A stretch of DNA of 64,000 nucleotides from the NCBI RefSeq assembly GCF_900497595.1, contig NZ_UFQO01000003.1, positions 249,532-313,531 on the forward strand, given 5' to 3'. This document shows, one piece after another, positions 55,783 through 64,000 of the stretch. The position numbers and the translations under genes were made by a program. This stretch comes from Treponema pectinovorum. GTDB lineage: Bacteria; Spirochaetota; Spirochaetia; Treponematales; Treponemataceae. Numbering within the stretch: the stretch's first letter is position 1; each line of letters begins with the position of its first letter. The notes under the pieces are model-generated. The model was given only the letters and a program-made list of their open reading frames with translations. It did no database searches and was not told the DNA's origin.

Positions 55783-56363
55783 ACAAAGTTTGCGTTGCAA
55801 ACTTTCTTATATAACTGCTGTTTTTCACTTCGTTGCAAAACAGCGTAAAAACTCAATTCGCAAGTTGAAACTTACTCATTGAGTTTTTATAGGAGAAGCG
55901 TAAAGAAACGCCAGAAATTGCGTCGTTTCTTTACTCACAAAGTTTGCGTTGCAAACTTTCTTATATAACTGCTGTTTTTCACTTCGTTGCAAAACAGCGT
56001 AAAAACTCAATTCGCAAGTTGAAACTTACTCATTGAGTTTTTATAGGAGAAGCGTAAAGAAACGCCAGAAATTGCGTCGTTTCTTTCCTCACAAAGTTTG
56101 CGTTGCAAACTTTCTTATATAACTGCTGTTTTTCACTTCGTTGCAAAACAGCGTAAAAATTTTAATCGGAAATTGAAATTTCCTCTTAAAATTTTTCTAG
56201 GAGAAGCGTAAAGAAACGCCAGAAATTGCGTCGTTTCTTTACTCACAAAGTTTGCGTTGCAAACTTTCTTATATAATTGCTGTTTTTCACTTCGTTGCAA
56301 AACAGCGTAAAAACTCAATTCGCAAGTTGAAACTTACTCATTGAGTTTTTATAGGAGAAAACA
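55783..56363 (+). repeat. Four 154-bp tandem repeats forming the guaB leader
   Basis: Copies start at 55783, 55937, 56091 and 56245 (period exactly 154). Each holds, in order: AAAGTTTGC/GCAAACTTT; GCTGTTTT/AAAACAGC; a long hairpin AAAAACTCAAT...ATTGAGTTTTT with an inner AAGTT/AACTT; the sequence ATAGGAGAA; and AAAGAAACG/CGTTTCTTT. In the last copy ATAGGAGAA is the guaB ribosome site and the fourth hairpin is replaced by the gene. In copy 3 the long hairpin (56155-56196) differs at six paired positions, and each substitution restores or adds a pair. Confidence 0.95.
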
Positions 56364-57872
56364 ATGGCTTATTATTTTGAAGAACCTTCTCACACTTTTG
56401 GTGAATATCTTTTGGTTCCTGGTTATTCTTCTGCGGATTGCACTCCAGACAGGGTTTCTCTAAAAACTCCGCTCGTAAAATTCAATAAAAAAAACGGCGA
56501 AACTTGTCCGCTTTCCATAAATATCCCTATGGTTTCGGCAGTAATGCAGGCGGTTTCTGACGATAAACTCGCAATCGCTTTGGCAAAAGAAGGTGGAATA
56601 AGTTTTATCTTTGGAAGCCAATCGATCGAAGACCAGGCAGCAATGGTTTCCAGAGTAAAAGAGCATAAAGCAGGCTATGTTACTTCGGATTCAAACATTC
56701 GCCCAGACCAGACCCTCGAAGAAGTTGTTGCCTTAACTGCACGAACAGGACATTCAACAGTTGCAGTTACAGAAGATGGCACTGCAAATGGAAAATTGCT
56801 CGGAATAATCACTTCGAAAGATTTTAGAATTGGTCATTGTCCTGCTGGCTCAAAAGTGCGCGACTACATGACAGACCTTTCCGTTTTGGTTGTAGGGAGC
56901 GACGGCATAAGCCTTTCCGAAGCAAACGACATAATTTGGGAGAAAAAAGTAAATCAACTTCCTATTGTAGATAAAAAAGGCAATCTCGTAAGTTTGGTTT
57001 TTAGAAAGGATTATTCAACTCATGTTGAGCATCCACTTGAACTTCTGGATTCTAAGCAAAGATACATCGTTGGAGCTGGAATAAACACTCGCGATTATAT
57101 GGAAAGAGTTCCTAAACTTCTAGAAGCAGGAGCAGACGTATTTGTTCTCGACTCTTCAGAAGGGTTTTCTGAATGGCAGGCACGCGCGCTAAAAGATTTG
57201 CATCAAGCGTTTCCGGGAATAAAAGTTGGTGCTGGTAATGTTGTTGACGCAGACGGATTTAATTTTTTGGCAGAAGCAGGAGCAGATTTTGTAAAGATAG
57301 GAATCGGTGGCGGTTCAATCTGCATAACCCGTGAACAAAAGGGAATTGGTCGTGGTCAAGCAACTGCAACGATAGAAGTTGCTGCCGCTCGCGATGCATA
57401 TTACAAAAAAACAGGAATCTATGTTCCAGTTTGCTCTGACGGCGGAATCGTGCACGACTATCATGTAACGCTCGCTCTTGCAATGGGTGCAGATTTTGTA
57501 ATGCTTGGTCGCTATTTTGCCCGCTTTGATGAATCACCATCGAATAAACTTGTTATAAACGGCAATTATGTAAAAGAGTACTGGGGAGAAGGTTCTAACC
57601 GTGCTCGTAACTGGCAGCGCTACGATTTGGGTGGAAAAAAGGGAATGGCTTTTGAAGAAGGTGTCGATTCTTATGTTCCTTATGCAGGCCACCTGCACGA
57701 CGGAGTTGGAATGACTTTAAGCAAGGTTATTCACACGATGTGTAATTGCGGTGCGCTATCTATTCAAGAATTGCAGGAAAAAGCAAAAATTACTTTGGTA
57801 TCTCCAGTTACAATACAAGAAGGGTCTGCTCACGACGTTACAGTTAGAAATACTACTAGCGTTCAAAACTAA
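56364..57872 (+). CDS. guaB: IMP dehydrogenase
   Basis: The 502-residue enzyme has the TIM-barrel core interrupted by two CBS domains (about 95-215). Active-site landmarks are [51 protein letters not shown] (catalytic Cys320) and [11 protein letters not shown]. It oxidises IMP to XMP with NAD, the committed step to GMP. The active-site loop reads [11 protein letters not shown] rather than GIGPGSICTTR, as in a minority branch. The ribosome site AGGAGAAAACA is the end of the last 154-bp repeat, so expression depends on that leader. purA, the AMP branch, lies 4 kb downstream. Confidence 0.95.
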   Translation: MAYYFEEPSHTFGEYLLVPGYSSADCTPDRVSLKTPLVKFNKKNGETCPLSINIPMVSAVMQAVSDDKLAIALAKEGGISFIFGSQSIEDQAAMVSRVKEHKAGYVTSDSNIRPDQTLEEVVALTARTGHSTVAVTEDGTANGKLLGIITSKDFRIGHCPAGSKVRDYMTDLSVLVVGSDGISLSEANDIIWEKKVNQLPIVDKKGNLVSLVFRKDYSTHVEHPLELLDSKQRYIVGAGINTRDYMERVPKLLEAGADVFVLDSSEGFSEWQARALKDLHQAFPGIKVGAGNVVDADGFNFLAEAGADFVKIGIGGGSICITREQKGIGRGQATATIEVAAARDAYYKKTGIYVPVCSDGGIVHDYHVTLALAMGADFVMLGRYFARFDESPSNKLVINGNYVKEYWGEGSNRARNWQRYDLGGKKGMAFEEGVDSYVPYAGHLHDGVGMTLSKVIHTMCNCGALSIQELQEKAKITLVSPVTIQEGSAHDVTVRNTTSVQN

Positions 57873-57887
57873 AATTTTAATATTAAG

Positions 57888-57995
57888 GGCGGTTTAACAG
57901 GCTTTTCAGGGTTACGCTAACGCTTCATTCTACGAGGCTTGCAGGCGACGCCTCGTAGAACTGGCTTGCGCCAGCCCTTACAATCCTTACCGCGT
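57888..57995. repeat. Interspersed GC-rich repeat, copy R10a
   Basis: It starts TTAAGGGCGG 20 bases after the guaB stop. It contains a perfect 11-bp hairpin (TTCTACGAGGC/GCCTCGTAGAA) and a CTGGC-TTGC-GCCAG hairpin, and ends GCCCTTACAATCC like R5. Confidence 0.75.
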
Positions 57996-58008
57996 CTTTA
58001 GTAAGTAT

Positions 58009-58142
58009 GGCAACTACCGAAAAAGCACGTACAATTCGCCATGCTGAAGGTAATAGGAATCCGACATCGCGGATTTTTATAAAAATCCGCTCGCGAACCT
58101 TCAGAATGGCTCGGTTGTCCGTTTGCTTTTTCTATCGTTGCC
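58009..58142. repeat. 134-bp long imperfect palindrome
   Basis: GGCAAC...GAAAAAGCA on the left matches TGCTTTTTC...GTTGCC on the right. Inside, GCCATGCTGAAGGT pairs with ACCTTCAGAATGGC. At the centre lies a perfect 22-bp palindrome (58069-58090, GCGGATTTTTA and its complement). No open reading frame fits it. Confidence 0.85.
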
Positions 58143-58162
58143 ACAACATCCTTGTACGACAA

Positions 58163-58370
58163 GCGGCAACGATTGGGGTTAAATAAAAACCTCCGTGTTT
58201 TTCTTTAACCGACAGTTTTTGGCAAAACTGTCAACAATTATTGTAGGCCGCACTTCCGTGTGCGGCAACGATTGGAGGGGCGCGCAGCGTTGGCGGTACG
58301 CCAATGTAGCGAAAGCGGAACCCCGCAAAGCGTGTTTTTTGCGTAGCGAAGTGCAGCAAAAAGCCGCCCG
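58163..58370. repeat. Interspersed GC-rich repeat, copy R10b (long form)
   Basis: Read on the minus strand it matches R9 and R11: GGGCGGC...TGCTGCACTTCGC, AACACGCTTTGCGGGG, CCCCTCCAATCGTTGCCGCAC, a GACAGTTTTGCC/AAAACTGTC hairpin and GTTAAAGAAAAACACGG...TTTAACC. Confidence 0.85.
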
Positions 58371-58405
58371 CAAAAATCCTCAATAAAAACCTGTTAAGAA
58401 CCTTG

Positions 58406-58434
58406 TGGAAAAAGCTCATAAAAACTCATATAAT
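58406..58434 (+). promoter_or_regulatory. Promoter of the SGNH hydrolase gene
   Basis: TGGAAA (58406-58411), 17-bp spacer, TATAAT (58429-58434). It gives a short leader of about 27 nt with a TGGAGAA ribosome site. Confidence 0.65.
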
Positions 58435-58467
58435 AAAATCAAATTTTGTTTTTATGGAGAAACACAA

Positions 58468-60045
58468 ATGAAAAAATTAATGACTTTCGCTCTGGCAGTT
58501 TTTGCCGGCTTGTCGATTTCGGTTTTTGCACTTGAAAAAGATATTGCAAACAACGAAAAAGTTGAAAAAGTTGAGGCGATAACTTCTGTATCAAACAAGA
58601 AAGGAACAAAAATTTATGTTGTTGGAGATTCGACTTTTAGTGCGTTTGCTGACCCATATTTTTATCCTCGCTATGGAATTGGTACAAAGTTGCAGAATTA
58701 TTTAAATCCAAAAAAAGTTGAAGTTATAAACCTTGCAATGTCTGGACGTTCTTCAAAAAGTTTTTTGATTGAATCTAATTACAAGACTTTGGTTAATAAC
58801 ATTAAAAAAGGCGACTATCTTATAATCGGTTTTGGTCACAACGACGAAAAAACAGAGGAAGCACGCTATACAAATCCGAATGGCTCTAAAGAAGACAAAG
58901 GCTCTTTTAAAAACAGCCTCTACGAAAATTACATAAAGCTCGCTTTGGATAAAAAAGCGACTCCAATCCTGTGCACGCCAATCGTTCGCCGCGCTCCAGG
59001 CAAAGCTTATGAAGGCTCTTATGTGCACGTGACGCAAGACACTTCTGAGTTTAAGGGAGGCGATTATTCAAAAGCGATTCGCGAACTTGGTAAAGAAACC
59101 GGCGTTCTTGTTGTAGACAATACTGCGTATACAAAAGAACTTTACGAATCTTTGGGCGACGATAAAACTATAAAATTTCACGCATGGCTTGGTCATAAAT
59201 CTGGTTCTGTAGATAACACTCACTTGAATACTTACGGTGCAAGCGTTCTTGCTTATCACGTTGTAAGGGAGATTGAAAAAGCAAATAAGAATTTTGCAAA
59301 GTTTGTTGAAAAAAATATTGCAGAGCCGACTGAAGCAATTTTAGTTCAAAACCCTTCTTATGTTGTTCCTGTTTATACAGAATTTTCGCCTGCGGATAAG
59401 AGTTCTGTATTTGTTACTACACAGCCTTGGTTTGGTTCTGTATTTGGTGACATGGGCGGAATCGAAAAGCTTTCAAATCCTGACCTTTATGAAATAGTCG
59501 AAGATTCTGGAAAAGTTATAATGCATTCTGGAACAAAAGACGGAAAAACTTCTGCTGGCAAAATCGCTTCTGGCTCTGACGGACTCGCATTTTATTTTCA
59601 GCAGATTCCTGCAAACAAGGATTTTACGCTTTCTGCGACCGCAACTGTTATAAATGCTACAAAAAACAACCAAGTTTCTTTTGGACTCATGGTTAGAGAT
59701 GATGTTTACATAGACAAATACGACAATCAGGTAAAAAGCGATTATGTTGCTGCTGGGGCTTTGGGGCTTGCAAAAGGCGAAGATGCTTGGACAGATTTGT
59801 TCCAGCGTTTAGACGGCGATTTAAAACAGACAAAGGTTTCTAAAGAAAGTTTTCCTGCGGCAGGAACAAAGGTTTCGCTTTCTATAACAAAAGAGGGCGA
59901 CACTTATAAAGTTCAATACGGAAAAGATGTTGAAACCTTTACTGCAAAACTCACAGAAGTCGATTCAAAATGGGTTTATGCAGGACTTTATACTTCTCGT
60001 TCAGCATATATTGAATATTCAGATATCAAACTTGAAATAAAATAG
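58468..60045 (+). CDS. Secreted SGNH esterase, rhamnogalacturonan-acetylesterase-like
   Basis: ATG 58468 follows TGGAGAAACACAA and begins a signal peptide (LMTFALAVFAGLSISVFALE). Residues 45-290 form an SGNH hydrolase: VVGDSTFSAF (block I, nucleophile Ser), SGRSSKSF (block II), GFGHND (block III) and DNTHLNTYG (block V Asp/His). The order and long spacer resemble rhamnogalacturonan acetylesterases, which deacetylate pectin, fitting a gut spirochaete living on plant fibre (inference). Residues 320-525 form a beta-sandwich-like domain resembling DUF1349/laminin-G folds, possibly carbohydrate-binding. It is monocistronic with a terminator. Confidence 0.87.
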   Translation: MKKLMTFALAVFAGLSISVFALEKDIANNEKVEKVEAITSVSNKKGTKIYVVGDSTFSAFADPYFYPRYGIGTKLQNYLNPKKVEVINLAMSGRSSKSFLIESNYKTLVNNIKKGDYLIIGFGHNDEKTEEARYTNPNGSKEDKGSFKNSLYENYIKLALDKKATPILCTPIVRRAPGKAYEGSYVHVTQDTSEFKGGDYSKAIRELGKETGVLVVDNTAYTKELYESLGDDKTIKFHAWLGHKSGSVDNTHLNTYGASVLAYHVVREIEKANKNFAKFVEKNIAEPTEAILVQNPSYVVPVYTEFSPADKSSVFVTTQPWFGSVFGDMGGIEKLSNPDLYEIVEDSGKVIMHSGTKDGKTSAGKIASGSDGLAFYFQQIPANKDFTLSATATVINATKNNQVSFGLMVRDDVYIDKYDNQVKSDYVAAGALGLAKGEDAWTDLFQRLDGDLKQTKVSKESFPAAGTKVSLSITKEGDTYKVQYGKDVETFTAKLTEVDSKWVYAGLYTSRSAYIEYSDIKLEIK

Positions 60046-60155
60046 ATTTGAAGACGACTGGCAACGAATTTCTTTATATTTTGTTGTAAGCCGTTGCCAC
60101 TGATTTTTAGATTTGCTTTGTTTTTTACAAGGCTGATTTTATTCGCAATCTAAAA

Positions 60156-60212
60156 AAAATCCCAGCTAAAAGTTTTCTCGTAATGAGTGCTTTTATAACT
60201 GGGATTTTGTTT
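60156..60212 (+). terminator. Terminator of the SGNH hydrolase gene
   Basis: AAATCCCAG pairs with CTGGGATTT, with an inner TAAAAG/CTTTTA, and a T-rich tail follows. Confidence 0.8.
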
Positions 60213-60278
60213 TTTACGGCGTTTTACCGATTTATTTTTTAGTTTTGTGTGAGCGTATCTTTTTATTAAAGATTTTTG

Positions 60279-60965
60279 CTATTTTTTTCCAAGAGTTTGC
60301 AGTAAGACCATAAGTACAACTTCTACAACTCCCAAAATAACTAAGAGTATAAGGTGTTTAAATCCTGGTTTTCGTATTTTTGTTTCAGAAACAAAAAGTG
60401 CACCTATCAAAGCCATAAAAAACATATAGACAAGAGTTAAATCCAAACGGTTTGCAAGTTGAAGCAAATATATCAAAGGAAAAATTATAGCAGCGGTTGT
60501 AACAGGAACTCCTGTAAAATATTCACGGTTACCATCTTCTTCTTTTTGTCTTTCTTCTTCCGAAACATTGTAATAAGCAAGCCTTATAACTGCACAAAGA
60601 GCGTAAAGAACGCAGATTGCAAAAAGCACATCTTTTAGATAGGTGTAATGATGAGTTTTTGTTGTGAGCTTTTCTAAAAATCTGGAAGTTTTTACAAGAT
60701 TGATTCCTATGCAGGCAGGTAATACTCCAAACGCAATTACGTCCGAAAGAGAATCTATTTGGATTCCAAATTTTTTTGCAAAAGTTGAGCGATTTTTCTT
60801 TGAGCGCGCAACTTTTCCATCAAAGGCATCTAAAAATCCACAAAGCATAAGGCAGATTATAGCTGCCAGTATCAACTGTGGCGTAAACGAAAAAGCGATT
60901 CCAATAATTGCCGAAACGATTGAAAGATAAGTCAAAATGACTGTGTAGTCGTAAACTCCTAACAT
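60279..60965 (-). CDS. pssA: CDP-alcohol phosphatidyltransferase (phosphatidylserine synthase type)
   Basis: ATG 60965 follows AAGGAATTTACC; the longer ORF start is unsupported. The 228-residue membrane enzyme has the CDP-alcohol phosphotransferase motif DGKVARSKKNRS...GIQIDSLSD. This includes the DG-AR and D-x3-D pair but with a four-residue longer spacer, as seen in clostridial-type PssA. About six spans are present. It most likely joins CDP-diacylglycerol and serine to make phosphatidylserine; another CDP-alcohol acceptor cannot be excluded. It diverges from dedA. Confidence 0.85.
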   Translation of the reverse strand: MLGVYDYTVILTYLSIVSAIIGIAFSFTPQLILAAIICLMLCGFLDAFDGKVARSKKNRSTFAKKFGIQIDSLSDVIAFGVLPACIGINLVKTSRFLEKLTTKTHHYTYLKDVLFAICVLYALCAVIRLAYYNVSEEERQKEEDGNREYFTGVPVTTAAIIFPLIYLLQLANRLDLTLVYMFFMALIGALFVSETKIRKPGFKHLILLVILGVVEVVLMVLLQTLGKK

Positions 60966-61010
60966 GGTAAATTCCTTATATGTATAAAGTTTATCATCTA
61001 TAAAAATCCC

Positions 61011-61039
61011 TTGCAACCTATCTAATTTTAAGCGAAAAT
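61011..61039 (+). promoter_or_regulatory. Promoter of the DedA gene, leaderless layout
   Basis: TTGCAA (61011-61016), 17-bp spacer, GAAAAT (61034-61039), 8 bases to the ATG, no Shine-Dalgarno. Confidence 0.45.
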
Positions 61040-61047
61040 ATGGCACT

Positions 61048-61680
61048 ATGTTCGATGCGTTAATGAATTTTTTTACAGCGTATTTTCACTATTGGCCTGT
61101 TACATGTTTTATCCTTTTGCTTTTTGCGGGCTTGAATTTTCCTATTCCAGAAGATGCTGTAATAATCATATCCGCTGGAATTGCAGCGGCAGACCACTCG
61201 CTTTTGATTCCAAACTGGGGTGCCTTGTATGCTGGTATTTTTATAAGCGATATAATGAGTTATTTTTTAGGAAAGCTTGTTTCCAAGGGAATGTTTCAAT
61301 TTAAAGCGATAAGAAAAAAATTGACGCCAAAGAGATTGCGTTTTGTTTCTAAAACTTTGGATGATTACGGTTTTAGAACCTTTATCGTATGCAGATTTAT
61401 TCCTTTTGGTGTGCGCAACACTCTTTTTATGGGCTCTGGATTTGTTGGTCTACCCTTTAAAAAATTTGTCCTTTACGATTCCATTGCAGCAATAATCAGT
61501 TGTTCTACTCTTTACTTTTTAATGATTTTTATGGGCGCAAAAGCTTCTCTCGTTTATAAAGTTGTGGGAGTTATTCTGTTTGTTTCTCTAGTCGCTTCTT
61601 TTGCAATTTTAATTGTCAAGGTTTTAAAACGAGAAGCGATGGAATTTCGCAAAGAAGATGAAGAAAAAGAAAATAAATAA
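61048..61680 (+). CDS. DedA-family membrane protein
   Basis: The 210-residue protein has about five spans and the DedA (VTT/SNARE-associated) pattern: NFPIPEDAVIIISAGI near 30, GIFISDIMSYFLGKLVSKG near 65, and CRFIPFGVRNTLFMGSGFVG near 112 with the conserved Arg pair. Members act in lipid flipping (for example undecaprenyl phosphate recycling) and proton-gradient maintenance. The C-terminal tail is Glu/Lys-rich. It diverges from pssA, so the two envelope-lipid genes share an intergenic region of 82 bases. Confidence 0.88.
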   Translation: MFDALMNFFTAYFHYWPVTCFILLLFAGLNFPIPEDAVIIISAGIAAADHSLLIPNWGALYAGIFISDIMSYFLGKLVSKGMFQFKAIRKKLTPKRLRFVSKTLDDYGFRTFIVCRFIPFGVRNTLFMGSGFVGLPFKKFVLYDSIAAIISCSTLYFLMIFMGAKASLVYKVVGVILFVSLVASFAILIVKVLKREAMEFRKEDEEKENK

Positions 61681-61752
61681 AAGCCATTGTTTATGCATCC
61701 GTTTTAGCAAATGTTAATTTTTAATTTTTTGTATTTGAAGAAAAAATATAAT

Positions 61753-61791
61753 TCAGCATGGAACATCATAATTTGAAATTGCTGATTTTTT
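61753..61791 (+). terminator. Terminator-like hairpin between dedA and purA
   Basis: TCAGCA pairs with TGCTGA and is followed by six T, 60 bases before ATG 61854. It most simply ends dedA; attenuation of purA is an alternative. Confidence 0.5.
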
Positions 61792-61853
61792 ATGCTAGTA
61801 TCAACATTGTTTTATGCTTGGAAACAGGCTATATCTGATTTTTGGAGAACTTT

Positions 61854-63083
61854 ATGAAGGTAGTTGTGATTGGTGCCCAGTGGGGAGACGAAGGAAAAGG
61901 TAAAATCGTTGATTACCTTGCAGAAGATGCCAAATATGTAGTTCGCTACGCAGGAGGTCCAAACGCAGGACACACAATAGTTGTCGACGGGAAACAGTTT
62001 GCACTCCATCAAGTTCCAAGCGGAATTCTCTATCCTCAAAAATCTGTTTTTTTGGGTGCAGGGATGGTAATCGACCCTGAGGCTCTTTTTAACGAATTGG
62101 CAATGCTAAAGGAAAATGGCATCGATTGGGAAGGCAGGGTTTTTATTTCCGATAGAGCGCATATAATTCTTCCTCATTACAGGCAAATGGATAAAGACAG
62201 GGATGCTGCACGCAAACGCCCTATTGGAACTACAGGTCGCGGAATTGGAATCGCATATTCAGAAAAAGCACAGCGCGATGGTATCCGCCTTGCAGATTTG
62301 GACTGGAAGCAAAAAATGGATGAATTTGAAGGCGAAGATCTTGAATACATCAATAAGTATAAAGAGCGCCTTTTGGAAATGCGCGTAGATTTAACAGCAA
62401 AAATGGCAGAAATAAAACGCGAGAACATCCTTTTTGAAGGTGCACAGGGCGCAATGCTCGACATTGACTCTGGAACCTATCCTTATGTTTCTTCGGGCGC
62501 TTCATGTTCAGCAGGAGCCGCAACAGGTTGTGGAATTGGACCCCACGATTTGGATAAAATTTTGGGAGTATTCAAAGCGTATCAGACCAGAGTTGGAAAC
62601 GGTCCAATGCCAACAGAATTTAATGACAGCGATGCCGCTCAAAGCGAATTGTGTCGCACTGTTCGCGAGACAGGCCGTGAATATGGAGTTACAACAGGTC
62701 GCGCTCGTCGCTGTGGTTATTTGGATTTGGTTGCTTTGCGCTATGCTTGCCGCGTAAATTCAATAGACAGCCTCGTTTTAACTCATCTGGACATCTACGA
62801 TCCAATGGAGCAGATAGAAGCTTGCATCGCTTACGATATAGACGGAAAAATCGTTACAGATTTCCCTGCGAGCGTAGAAGCGATGGAAAAAGCAAAGCCA
62901 ATCCTTCAAAAGTTTACAGGTTGGAAAACTTCGCTAAAAAATATACGCAAATATTCAAAATTGCCAAAGGCTGCACGCGAGTACGTTGAGTTTATCGAAA
63001 GCTACTGCCAGACTCCAGTTGGAATAATTTCTGTGGGCTACGAGAGAAACGAAACTTTTGTAAGAAAAAATCCTTGGAAATAA
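61854..63083 (+). CDS. purA: Adenylosuccinate synthase
   Basis: ATG 61854 lies just after TTGGAGAACTTT; the TTG within that ribosome site is not the start. The 409-residue enzyme shows GAQWGDEGKGKIVDYL (P-loop and catalytic Asp), GGPNAGHT, GTTGRGIGIAYSEK, FEGAQGAMLDID, TTGRARRCGYLD and SVGYERNET. It condenses IMP with aspartate using GTP, the first step from IMP to AMP. It complements guaB in the same neighbourhood (the GMP branch). Repeat R11 begins 9 bases after the stop. Confidence 0.96.
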   Translation: MKVVVIGAQWGDEGKGKIVDYLAEDAKYVVRYAGGPNAGHTIVVDGKQFALHQVPSGILYPQKSVFLGAGMVIDPEALFNELAMLKENGIDWEGRVFISDRAHIILPHYRQMDKDRDAARKRPIGTTGRGIGIAYSEKAQRDGIRLADLDWKQKMDEFEGEDLEYINKYKERLLEMRVDLTAKMAEIKRENILFEGAQGAMLDIDSGTYPYVSSGASCSAGAATGCGIGPHDLDKILGVFKAYQTRVGNGPMPTEFNDSDAAQSELCRTVRETGREYGVTTGRARRCGYLDLVALRYACRVNSIDSLVLTHLDIYDPMEQIEACIAYDIDGKIVTDFPASVEAMEKAKPILQKFTGWKTSLKNIRKYSKLPKAAREYVEFIESYCQTPVGIISVGYERNETFVRKNPWK

Positions 63084-63091
63084 GATTTTAA

Positions 63092-63357
63092 TAAGGGCGA
63101 CTTTTGCTGCACTTCGTTTCGCAAAAACACGCTTTGCGGGGCTGCGGCTTACGCCTTTGACTGCAAAACGCACAAAAATAGCGTGCGTTTTGCATTTTGC
63201 TCGCAGGGTTAAAACTCCGCTCGCAACCCCTCCAATCGTTGTCGCACAGGAAGTGCGACCTACAATAATTGTTGACAGTTTTGCCAAAAACTGTCAGTTA
63301 AAGAAAAACACGGACGTTTTTATTTAACCACAATCGTTGTCGCACAGGAAGTGCGGT
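63092..63357. repeat. Interspersed GC-rich repeat, copy R11 (long form)
   Basis: It has the same ends as R10b (AAGGGCGACTTTTGCTGCAC, AACACGCTTTGCGGGG; CCCCTCCAATCGTTGTCGCAC, TGACAGTTTTGCC, GTTAAAGAAAAACACGG). A different interior carries a GCAAAACGCAC/GTGCGTTTTGC hairpin. It ends with a second copy of the TCGTTGTCGCACAGGAAGTG motif. Confidence 0.88.
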
Positions 63358-63361
63358 TCTT

Positions 63362-64000
63362 TTAGCAGAATATTTTTTTTACAGCCGCTTTAAACTTGTT
63401 TCCGCGGTCAAATTCGTTTGTGAACATTCCAAAACTCGTTGCTCCCGGACTGAACACAACTGTTTTTTCGGAAGTTCCTTCATTTAAAATCAATTTTTCT
63501 TTTAAGGCTTTTAAAAGTTCCGCTAAGCTTACAAACGGTCCGTTGTAAGAAATTCCCCTTGAATTTAAATCCGTCTGAATTTTATCTGTTGCACTTCCTT
63601 TTAGCAGATATATCGCTTCTGGTTTTATATTTGAACTTTTGCACAAAGCGTCCGCAATGGGACTAAGATCCAGCCCCTTGTCTGTTCCGCCAGTTATAAA
63701 GATTATCGGTTTTCCAAATGCTTGTGTTGCTTCTGCGGCAGCTTCTGGAACTGTTGCCGCTGAGTCGTTATAAAACTTTACAGAGATTTGCTTTCCTGTA
63801 GAGTTTTTTGTGCTATATGAATGGAAGTATTCCAGGCGGTGTTCTATTCCGTTCCATTTTCCCAAAATCGCTATCGTATTTTTGGGTTCAATTCCCATCA
63901 GTTGCAAAACTAGAGCTGCGTTTAAAACGTTCAATCGCATGTGTTTGCCAGGAACGAGCAAATCTTTTAATATTGTTTCGGTTTCTTTGTGGTGTTCTCG
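63362..64000 (-). CDS. murD: UDP-N-acetylmuramoylalanine-D-glutamate ligase, C-terminal part
   Basis: The frame stays open to the right edge, so the start lies outside the window; 212 residues are visible. The Mur-ligase C-terminal half shows GKHMRLNVLNAALVLQL, WNGIEHRLEYF, FYNDSAATVPEA (the NDS motif typical of MurD), ITGGTDKGLD and a final FSPGATSFGMFTNEFDRG segment. MurD adds D-glutamate to UDP-MurNAc-L-alanine in the cytoplasm. Its stop is five bases beyond repeat R11, which separates it from purA on the opposite strand. Confidence 0.9.
   Translation of the reverse strand, partial: REHHKETETILKDLLVPGKHMRLNVLNAALVLQLMGIEPKNTIAILGKWNGIEHRLEYFHSYSTKNSTGKQISVKFYNDSAATVPEAAAEATQAFGKPIIFITGGTDKGLDLSPIADALCKSSNIKPEAIYLLKGSATDKIQTDLNSRGISYNGPFVSLAELLKALKEKLILNEGTSEKTVVFSPGATSFGMFTNEFDRGNKFKAAVKKIFC

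Noticed and set aside
56133-56318. Small minus-strand ORF inside the guaB repeats
   Set aside because: The period of 154 is not a multiple of three, so the frame shifts from copy to copy and the reading is accidental.
55783-56363. CRISPR array
   Set aside because: The 154-bp units are contiguous with no unique spacers, and no cas genes are present.
61681-61853. Purine riboswitch upstream of purA
   Set aside because: Only a simple terminator-like hairpin is seen, with none of the conserved purine-aptamer junction sequences.

Overview
The window looks like a piece of a Treponema-type spirochaete chromosome, probably a gut or rumen species. The genes pointing that way are a threonyl-tRNA synthetase without a TGS domain, a Bat (aerotolerance-type) operon, two chemoreceptors, a BspA-like leucine-rich-repeat lipoprotein, acetate kinase and several treponeme-style lipoproteins and solute-binding proteins. 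The DNA is AT-rich, with GC-rich palindromic elements scattered between genes. I see no phage, insertion sequence, CRISPR array or rRNA. There is one tRNA gene, tRNA-Thr(CGT). Both edges cut a gene: an SLC13/ArsB-like permease on the left and murD on the right.

Layout. 1-4.1 kb: permease end, a small minus-strand operon (solute-binding lipoprotein, a 67-residue protein with FliM-like motifs, a hypothetical protein) and an aminotransferase. 4.2-11.3 kb: a six-gene Bat operon (MoxR ATPase, DUF58, membrane protein, BatA, a BatB-BatC fusion, BatD). 11.3-13.3 kb: Smr protein, DnaJ-domain protein, infA, DksA-like protein. 13.4-17.6 kb: a coupled signalling operon (REC-REC regulator, sensorless hybrid kinase, PHP phosphatase). 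17.6-23.2 kb: DJ-1 protein, ackA, MFS transporter, BspA-like lipoprotein. 23.6-30.5 kb: OppA-like protein with an unknown partner, thrS, two envelope proteins. 30.5-39 kb: cysK with two operator-like dyads, chemoreceptor, two MATE pumps, rnhA, tRNA-Thr, dGTPase. 39-45.4 kb: M15 peptidase, DUF2974 hydrolase, groL, MarR/OhrR-type regulator with glutathione peroxidase, aldose-epimerase homologue. 45.4-50 kb: two tandem GGDEF-EAL proteins. 50-55.5 kb: dus, mrp, oxidoreductase, chemoreceptor. 55.6-64 kb: guaB behind a long repeated leader, SGNH esterase, pssA, dedA, purA, murD.

Three signals go beyond ordinary gene content. (1) Many transcription units have a good -10 hexamer only 5-11 nt before the start codon and no Shine-Dalgarno sequence, which predicts leaderless mRNAs. 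SD-led genes in the same window have promoters further upstream. (2) guaB is preceded by four exact-period 154-bp repeats. Each folds into several hairpins, and the copy-3 variant changes its main hairpin by paired substitutions. (3) A family of modular, GC-rich intergenic repeats with conserved ends and variable hairpin interiors occurs about a dozen times. Two copies lie in direct orientation around the MFS gene, and one sits in the probable groL leader.

All assignments come from reading the sequence and translations. No database search was run.
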